From: Thermoleophilia bacterium
Lineage (GTDB): Bacteria; Actinomycetota; Thermoleophilia; Gaiellales; JAICJC01
NCBI GenBank assembly: GCA_025928435.1
Contig: JAICJM010000233.1
Span: 1 to 5,555 of the forward strand
Length of the DNA: 5,555 nucleotides
Direction of reading: 5' to 3'
The position numbers and the translations under genes were made by a program. Below the pieces are notes generated by a model. That model made no database searches, was not told the DNA's origin, and was given only the letters and a program-made list of their open reading frames with translations. Below, in pieces: positions 1 to 4,101 of this stretch (position 1 is the first letter of the stretch; each line of letters begins with the position of its first letter).

Positions 1-1227
1 CCGGGTCGACCTTCGCGAAGCGGTCGAAGATGCGCCCCAGGTGCTCCGCCGGGATGCCGGGGCCGCTGTCCACGACCTCGAAGCGGCGTGCGTGCTCCCC
101 GATGCGGACGCGGCAGGCGCCGCCGCCGTGCTCGATCGCGTTGCCGATCAGGTTGACGAGCACCCGTTCCAGACGGCGGACGTCGGTCACCACGCGCCCT
201 GCGCCCTCGATACGGACGGCGTCCGTCCATCCCCGTGACGCCACCATGGCCCGAACCGCATCGGCTGCGGCGACCGGCTCGGGGTGGACGGGCTCCGTGC
301 CGGCGTCGAGCCGCGAGATCTCCATGAGATCCTCCGCGGTCCGTCGCAGGCGGGCGACGTCGGTGGCGACCAGCTCGGAGAGCCGGGCGGCGTCGGGGGG
401 CATCTCGTCCGCGTGCCGGCGCAGAAGGGCGGCCTCGTTCACGAGCGCCGTCAGCGGCGTGCGCAGCTCGTGTGCGACATCCGCCGTGAAGCGGCGCTCG
501 CGCTCGCGTGCGTCCGAGAGCTCGGTGATCTTGGATCCCAGCGCCTCCGCCATACCGTTGAACGACGCCGCCCAGGCCCCGAACTCGTCGGCGCCGCCCG
601 TCGGCAGACGGGTGTCGAGCAGCCCCTCTGCGAGTGACCTGGCGGCCGCGCTCGCCTGCGCCACCGGAGCGAGGGTGCGGCGGGCGAGCAGGAGTCCGAC
701 GACGCCGGAGACGAGCACGACGACGAACCACCCTGCGACCAGGATCCGCGCGAGCAGGCCGAGGTCGTGCCAGACGCTGCGCTCGTCGAAGAAGAAGAGA
801 GCGTGGTGCCGGGCTCGGACGTCGGCGCTCCGACGACGAGGTACGGCGTGCCGGCCACGGTCTCGCGCTGGTACGCGAGATTCCGCCGTGCCACCAGCCG
901 GTGCAGCCCGGCCGGGATCGGGAGGGTTCCCGTCCGGTGGCGTCCGCCCAGAACCGCCACCGTCACGAACCCCGGCCGCGAGGCATACAGGTGGAGGAGC
1001 GTCGTCAGATCGGCCGGATTGCCGTGCAACGTCGACCGCGCCAGATCGAGGTTCACGTGCGACTGTGTCAGCGCGCGGTCGGTCGAGTCGGCAAGCAGCG
1101 AATGGCGCACGACGAGATACGACCCGACCGCGAGCGCGCCCGCGGACAGCCCGCCGACCAGGACGAACGCGATCGCGAGGCGGCGTCGCAGGCGGCCGGT
1201 GCGGATCGTGGTCGGGGCGGTGGACAC
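1..1227 (-). pseudogene. HAMP-domain sensor histidine kinase, frameshifted and 3'-truncated by window edge
   Basis: Membrane sensor kinase that would autophosphorylate on His and pass the phosphate to the neighbouring response regulator. It starts at GTG 1227; a GGGAGG abuts the start, which is closer than ideal, but no better in-frame start exists upstream. Numbering below assumes one restored base. TM1 is about residues 17-40, followed by an extracytoplasmic sensor segment (41-143), TM2 about 160-181, HAMP about 182-235, H-box ADVAHELRTPL with His253 (codon 472-470), N-box NLIGNAIEHG with Asn363, and G1 box DSGPGIP with Asp387; the F-box IFDRF lies at the edge. The G2 box is off the window. 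The frame breaks after Leu143 (CTC 801-799): the next bases read TCTTCTTCTTC, whereas TACTTCTTCTTC would encode Tyr-Phe-Phe-Phe as in MtrB-like actinobacterial kinases. Downstream coding is clean to the edge. Without the missing base, translation stops at 451 with only TM1 and the sensor region meaningful. A sequencing error is as likely as true inactivation. Confidence 0.85.
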
Positions 1228-1258
1228 CCTCCCATCGTCGGATGACTCGGAAACACGG

Positions 1259-1270
1259 CCCCGACAGGGG
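1259..1270 (-). repeat. Short GC hairpin adjoining the stop-codon hairpin
   Basis: CCCC-TGTC-GGGG on the minus-strand transcript forms a 4-bp stem with a tetraloop. It starts at the base immediately after the 7-bp hairpin at 1288-1271, so the two could stack end to end in the regulator-kinase intercistronic RNA. The stem is short and such matches are common at this GC content. Confidence 0.3.
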
Positions 1271-1288
1271 TGTTACGGCGACGTAACA
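1271..1288 (-). repeat. Perfect 7-bp inverted repeat across the response regulator stop codon
   Basis: TGTTACG and CGTAACA flank a 4-nt loop (minus-strand transcript: TGTTACG-TCGC-CGTAACA). The repeat contains the TAA stop of the response regulator at 1275-1273. It is one of the few AT-containing palindromes in a very GC-rich stretch. It could be an intercistronic RNA hairpin tuning kinase expression relative to the regulator, or a dyad operator. There is no following T-run, so an intrinsic terminator is not supported. Confidence 0.5.
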
Positions 1289-1958
1289 GCGAAGCGGTAC
1301 CCGACGCCCCGAACCGTCTCGATCAGGCGCGGCTGCGCGGGGTCGGCCTCGACCTTGGCCCGCAGCCGCTTCACTGCCACATCGACCAGGCGCGAGTCGC
1401 CCAGGTAGTCGTAGCCCCCACCTGATCCAGCAGCTGCTCGCGGCTCAGCACCTGGCCGCGGTGGCGGGCAAGGGCCAGGAGCAGCTTGAACTCCGTCGTC
1501 GTCAGCCCGAGGTCCTCGCCGCCGCGGCGGGCCTGGAACCCGGCCGGATCGACCTCGATGCCCCCTGCCGTGAACGTCGACGGCTCCGGCTGGCCCGCCG
1601 CCCGCCGCAGCACGGCTCGCACGCGCGCCACCAGCTCCGGCATCTCGAACGGCTTCTTGACGTAGTCGTCCGCCCCCAGCTCGAGCCCGACCACGACGTC
1701 CACGGTCTCGGTCCTCGCCGTCAGCATCACGACGGGAACCCGGCTCGAGCGGCGCAGCTCCCGCAGCACCTCGAACCCGTCGACCGACGGCAGCATGACG
1801 TCGAGCAGCACCACGTCGTAGGCGGCCTGCCGGAACTGCGCAAGCGCCTCCCGGCCGTCGCCGATGCCCGTGACCTGCATCCCGGCCTGTCGCAGGCCGA
1901 TGCCGACAACCTCCCGGATGGAGGCGTCGTCCTCGACCAGGAGCACCCGCTCGTCCAC
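1273..1958 (-). pseudogene. OmpR/PhoB-family response regulator, single-base frameshift in DNA-binding domain
   Basis: Transcription regulator partner of the kinase just downstream (45 nt gap, same strand). With one base restored it is 228 aa, the normal length for the family. The receiver domain spans residues 4-118: acidic pair Asp10/Asp11, phospho-acceptor Asp53 in VVLLDVMLP, Thr80 in VMLTAR, Lys102 in YVKKPF. The winged-helix domain (about 130-225) has [23 protein letters not shown], then [13 protein letters not shown] and [11 protein letters not shown]. The frame breaks after Val180 (GTG 1421-1419): the sequence reads GTGGGGGCTAC where GTGTGGGGCTAC would give the usual Val-Trp-Gly-Tyr. 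Uncorrected, the protein ends at 1371 (196 codons from this start) without the recognition helix and wing. Start chosen at GTG 1958, giving [14 protein letters not shown] 1967 is an alternative with AGGCGGGG upstream at better spacing. The receiver most resembles MtrA/PhoP/RegX3-type regulators, but the target genes cannot be inferred. Confidence 0.87.
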
Positions 1959-2027
1959 GCCGCGCAAGGCTACCCCGCCTGCACCGGGCCTGCCCGATCC
2001 CCGCCGGTCAAGTACCCTTGGCGCCTC
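1959..2027. promoter_or_regulatory. Divergent intergenic region between response regulator and aroQ
   Basis: This 69-nt gap must hold the promoters for both directions unless they lie within coding sequence. On the plus strand TACCCT (2013-2018) fits a TAnnnT -10 box and ends 9 nt before the aroQ ATG. No -35 match and no Shine-Dalgarno sequence follow it, so a leaderless or near-leaderless aroQ mRNA is plausible. On the minus strand TTGACC (2011-2006) resembles a -35 hexamer, but no AT-rich -10 follows at 17-19 bp. A GC palindrome, CGGGC-CT-GCCCG (1985-1996), lies in the middle. Confidence 0.4.
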
Positions 2028-2459
2028 ATGCAGGTCGCGGTCCTGAACGGCGTCAACCTGAACATGCTCGGGCAGCGCGATCCCGTGATGTACGGAACCG
2101 TGACGCTGGCCCAGCTCGAGACCATGGTCTACGGATGGGCGAAGGATCTCCGCGCCACCGCCCGCTGCTGGCAGACGAACAGCGAGGGGGAGTACGTGAC
2201 GATGATCCACGAGGCGATCACGGGCACCGACGGCCTGATTGTGAACCCGGGTGCGTGGACGCACTACAGCTACGCGATCCGCGACGCGCTCGAGATCTTC
2301 CCCCGGCCGGTGGTCGAGGTGCACCTCTCCGACATCGAGGGCCGCGAGGAGTGGCGCCAGAAGTCGGTGATCGCCGACGTCGTCTCGCACCGCATCCTGG
2401 GCAAGGGGCCCGACGGCTACCGCGAGGCGCTCCAGCACCTGATGGACACGGTCGGATGA
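2028..2459 (+). CDS. aroQ: Type II 3-dehydroquinate dehydratase
   Basis: A 143-aa cytoplasmic enzyme converting 3-dehydroquinate to 3-dehydroshikimate, third step of the shikimate pathway; type II enzymes are small flavodoxin-fold dodecamers. Visible motifs: N-terminal LNGVNLNMLGQRDP with Asn10 and Arg17, catalytic Tyr22 in MYG, TNSEGE (49-55), NPGAWTH with Asn73 and His79, catalytic His99 in VEVHLSD, and REEWRQKS with Arg110. Length is typical (about 140-150 aa). Departures from the commonest consensus are Val9 in place of Pro (NGPNLN), Ser52 in place of His in NHEGE, and Asp102 in place of Asn in HLSN; the main catalytic residues remain. Start ATG 2028 fits the family N-terminus (MQVAVLNG). 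There is no Shine-Dalgarno sequence upstream. The stop overlaps the next gene's start (ATGA), which argues for translational coupling and a shared operon. Confidence 0.95.
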   Translation: MQVAVLNGVNLNMLGQRDPVMYGTVTLAQLETMVYGWAKDLRATARCWQTNSEGEYVTMIHEAITGTDGLIVNPGAWTHYSYAIRDALEIFPRPVVEVHLSDIEGREEWRQKSVIADVVSHRILGKGPDGYREALQHLMDTVG

Positions 2460-3532
2460 GCTACGGCCGCAGGCTGGCCGCGGCCCGCGCGGCGATGGAG
2501 GAGGCCGGGGTCGGGGCGATGGTCGTCTCGGGCCTCGTCAACGTCCGCTACCTGACCGGCTTCACGGGCTCGAACGGGCTGGTCGTGATCGGGCCCGAGG
2601 CGGCGACGCTCCTGACCGACTTCCGCTACCAGACGGCCTCCGAGCCGCTGCGGGCGTGGGTCGACGTGGAGCTGGCCGAGCGCGACGTGATCCGCACCGC
2701 GGCCGACCGGCTGGGCGACCTGGCCGCGGGCGCCGGGAAGATCGGGTTCGAGCCGGCGCTGCTCACGGTCGAGCGGTTCAAGATCCTGGCCGACGCCCAC
2801 GACGGGCTCACCGCCGTGCCCGGCCTGATCGAGAAGCTGCGCGCCGTCAAGGACGACGAGGAGCTCGCCGCGATCCGGGCGTCGGCGGCGCTGATCGAGC
2901 CGGTCTACGCGGCCATCGCCGACGAGGGCCTCGTCGGTCACTCGGAGCAGGACACGGCCTGGCGCGTGCGAGAGCTCTTCCACGCCGGCGGCGCCGACGA
3001 CATCGCCTTCGACACGATCGTCGCGTCGCACGGGCGCGGTGCCCAGCCGCACGCCAGGCCGGCGAACGTGCCAATCGGCGCCGACACCCTCGTGACGATC
3101 GACCTGGGCTGCATCCTGGCCGGATACAACTCGGACTGCACGCGCACCTTCGCGACCGGCACGCCACCGCCGGAGCTGGCCCGGGCCTACGAGGTCTGCC
3201 TGCAGGCCCAGCTGGCGGCGATGGACGCCGTCCGGCCGGGCATCCCGGCGAGCGTGGTCGACCTGGCCGCCCGCTCGGTGATCGAGGACGCCGGCTATGG
3301 CGAGCGCTTCGGGCACCCCACCGGCCACGGCCTTGGCCTCGAGGTGCACGAGGCGCCGCGGGTCGGCGCCAAGACCGCTGCAACCCTCGAGCCGGGGATG
3401 GTCGTCACAGTCGAGCCGGGTATCTACCTGCCCGGGGTCGGCGGCGTGCGGATCGAGGATCTCGTCATCGTCACGGCGACGGGAGGCGAACGACTCACCA
3501 TGTACCCTAAGGATCTCGTGACGGTCGGGTAG
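2456..3532 (+). CDS. M24-family Xaa-Pro peptidase (aminopeptidase P / prolidase type)
   Basis: A 358-aa cytoplasmic metallopeptidase expected to cleave peptide bonds next to proline, as aminopeptidase P or prolidase. The N-terminal creatinase-type domain is about residues 3-125 (MVVSGLVNVRYLTGFTGSNG, DFRYQ), and the catalytic pita-bread domain about 131-350. All five dinuclear-metal ligands of the family are present: Asp216 (VTIDLG), Asp227 (GYNSDCTRTF), His291 (GHPTGHGLGL), Glu320 (VTVEPGIY) and Glu334 (VRIEDL). Accessory His199 (QPHARP) and His298 (EVHE) are also there. Length matches the short Gram-positive YqhT/PapA form rather than the longer E. coli PepP. The loop HGRGAQPHA differs from the more usual GPN-type loop. 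ATG 2456 overlaps the aroQ stop and efp begins 11 nt downstream, the conserved order in many Gram-positives. Aminopeptidase P versus dipeptidase activity cannot be settled from sequence. Confidence 0.93.
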   Translation: MSYGRRLAAARAAMEEAGVGAMVVSGLVNVRYLTGFTGSNGLVVIGPEAATLLTDFRYQTASEPLRAWVDVELAERDVIRTAADRLGDLAAGAGKIGFEPALLTVERFKILADAHDGLTAVPGLIEKLRAVKDDEELAAIRASAALIEPVYAAIADEGLVGHSEQDTAWRVRELFHAGGADDIAFDTIVASHGRGAQPHARPANVPIGADTLVTIDLGCILAGYNSDCTRTFATGTPPPELARAYEVCLQAQLAAMDAVRPGIPASVVDLAARSVIEDAGYGERFGHPTGHGLGLEVHEAPRVGAKTAATLEPGMVVTVEPGIYLPGVGGVRIEDLVIVTATGGERLTMYPKDLVTVG

Positions 3533-3534
3533 GA
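3531..3534 (+). promoter_or_regulatory. Ribosome binding site of efp
   Basis: AGGA overlaps the TAG stop of the upstream peptidase gene and lies 9 nt before the efp ATG. It supports the ATG at 3544 as the start. It is also the clearest Shine-Dalgarno sequence with workable spacing in the rightward operon, where the other genes rely on stop/start overlaps. Confidence 0.55.
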
Positions 3535-3543
3535 CCTCGAGCC

Positions 3544-4101
3544 ATGATCTCCACCAATCAGTTCAAGAACGGCATGCACATCGAGGTCGACGGGACGGTG
3601 TACCGGATCGTCGAGTTCCAGCACGTGAAGCCCGGCAAGGGCGGCGCGTTCGTGCGCACGAAGCTGAAGGCGCTCGGCTCGGGCGCGGTCGTCGACAAGA
3701 CCTTCCGGTCCGGCGAGAAGATGTCCCGCATCCACACCGAGGTCTCGAACGTCACCTACCTCTACAACGACGGCTCGGACGTCGTCCTGATGGACTCCGA
3801 GTCCTTCGAGCAGATCCACCTCCCGGCGGACTCGCTGAGCGAGGAGCTGCGGTTCATGAAGGAGAACGACACCGTCCAGCTGCTGCTCGTCGACGGCAAG
3901 CCGTCGAGCCTCCAGCTGCCCGCGTCGGTCGAGCTCGAGGTGGTCGAGACCGAGCCCGGGGTCCGCGGTGACACCGTCTCCAACGTGACCAAGCCGGCGA
4001 CGCTCGAGACGGGCGCGGTCGTCTCGGTGCCGATGTTCGTGAACGTCGGCGAGCGCATCAAGGTGGACACGCGCGAGGCGCGCTACATCTCCCGCGCGTG
4101 A
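3544..4101 (+). CDS. efp: Translation elongation factor P
   Basis: A 185-aa ribosome-binding factor that relieves stalling at consecutive prolines by binding near the P-site tRNA. It is full length, with the three-barrel architecture: KOW-like domain I (about 1-64) starting MISTNQFKNGMHIEVDG, OB domain II (about 66-128, LPADSLSEELRFMKENDTV), and OB domain III (about 130-185) with the EF-P signature from VSNVTKPATLETGA to VPMFVNVGERIKVDT. The domain I tip loop reads HVKPGKGGAF with Lys32 at the tip, the position modified by lysylation (EpmA) or aminopentanol in other lineages and left unmodified in some actinobacteria; Arg, needed for rhamnosylation, is absent. No modification gene is visible here. 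Its TGA overlaps the next gene's GTG (GTGA). Position between a proline peptidase and an accB-type gene is the classic Gram-positive arrangement. Confidence 0.98.
   Translation: MISTNQFKNGMHIEVDGTVYRIVEFQHVKPGKGGAFVRTKLKALGSGAVVDKTFRSGEKMSRIHTEVSNVTYLYNDGSDVVLMDSESFEQIHLPADSLSEELRFMKENDTVQLLLVDGKPSSLQLPASVELEVVETEPGVRGDTVSNVTKPATLETGAVVSVPMFVNVGERIKVDTREARYISRA

Noticed and set aside
790..804. Programmed -1 frameshifting in the kinase
   Set aside because: The tract lacks a classical X-XXY-YYZ slippery heptamer and an obvious downstream stimulator, and a restored Tyr codon explains the break more simply.
30..1286. Long plus-strand reading frame (418 codons), plus overlapping ones at 634-1245 and 767-1408
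   Set aside because: Antisense to the kinase gene; composition is dominated by Arg, Ser, Ala and Pro with no domain motif, the usual GC-rich shadow. The minus strand carries clear kinase motifs.
1985..1996. CGGGC-CT-GCCCG palindrome as a terminator or operator
   Set aside because: A 2-nt loop is too small for a stable RNA hairpin, there is no T-run, and such GC palindromes are frequent at this composition.
1461..2027. Plus-strand extension upstream of aroQ
   Set aside because: Antisense to the response regulator; aroQ homology begins exactly at the ATG at 2028.
1959..2438. N-terminal extension of the response regulator frame back to 2438
   Set aside because: The extra 160 residues are antisense to aroQ and low-complexity; the receiver domain begins naturally at GTG 1958.
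2417..3349. Minus-strand frame of 310 codons opposite the peptidase
   Set aside because: The plus strand encodes a peptidase with all five metal ligands; the antisense frame shows no recognisable motif.
3503..3508. TACCCT upstream of efp as a promoter -10 box
   Set aside because: It lies in codons for the conserved peptidase C-terminus, has no -35 partner, and efp has a good ribosome site in a tight operon; a chance match is more likely.
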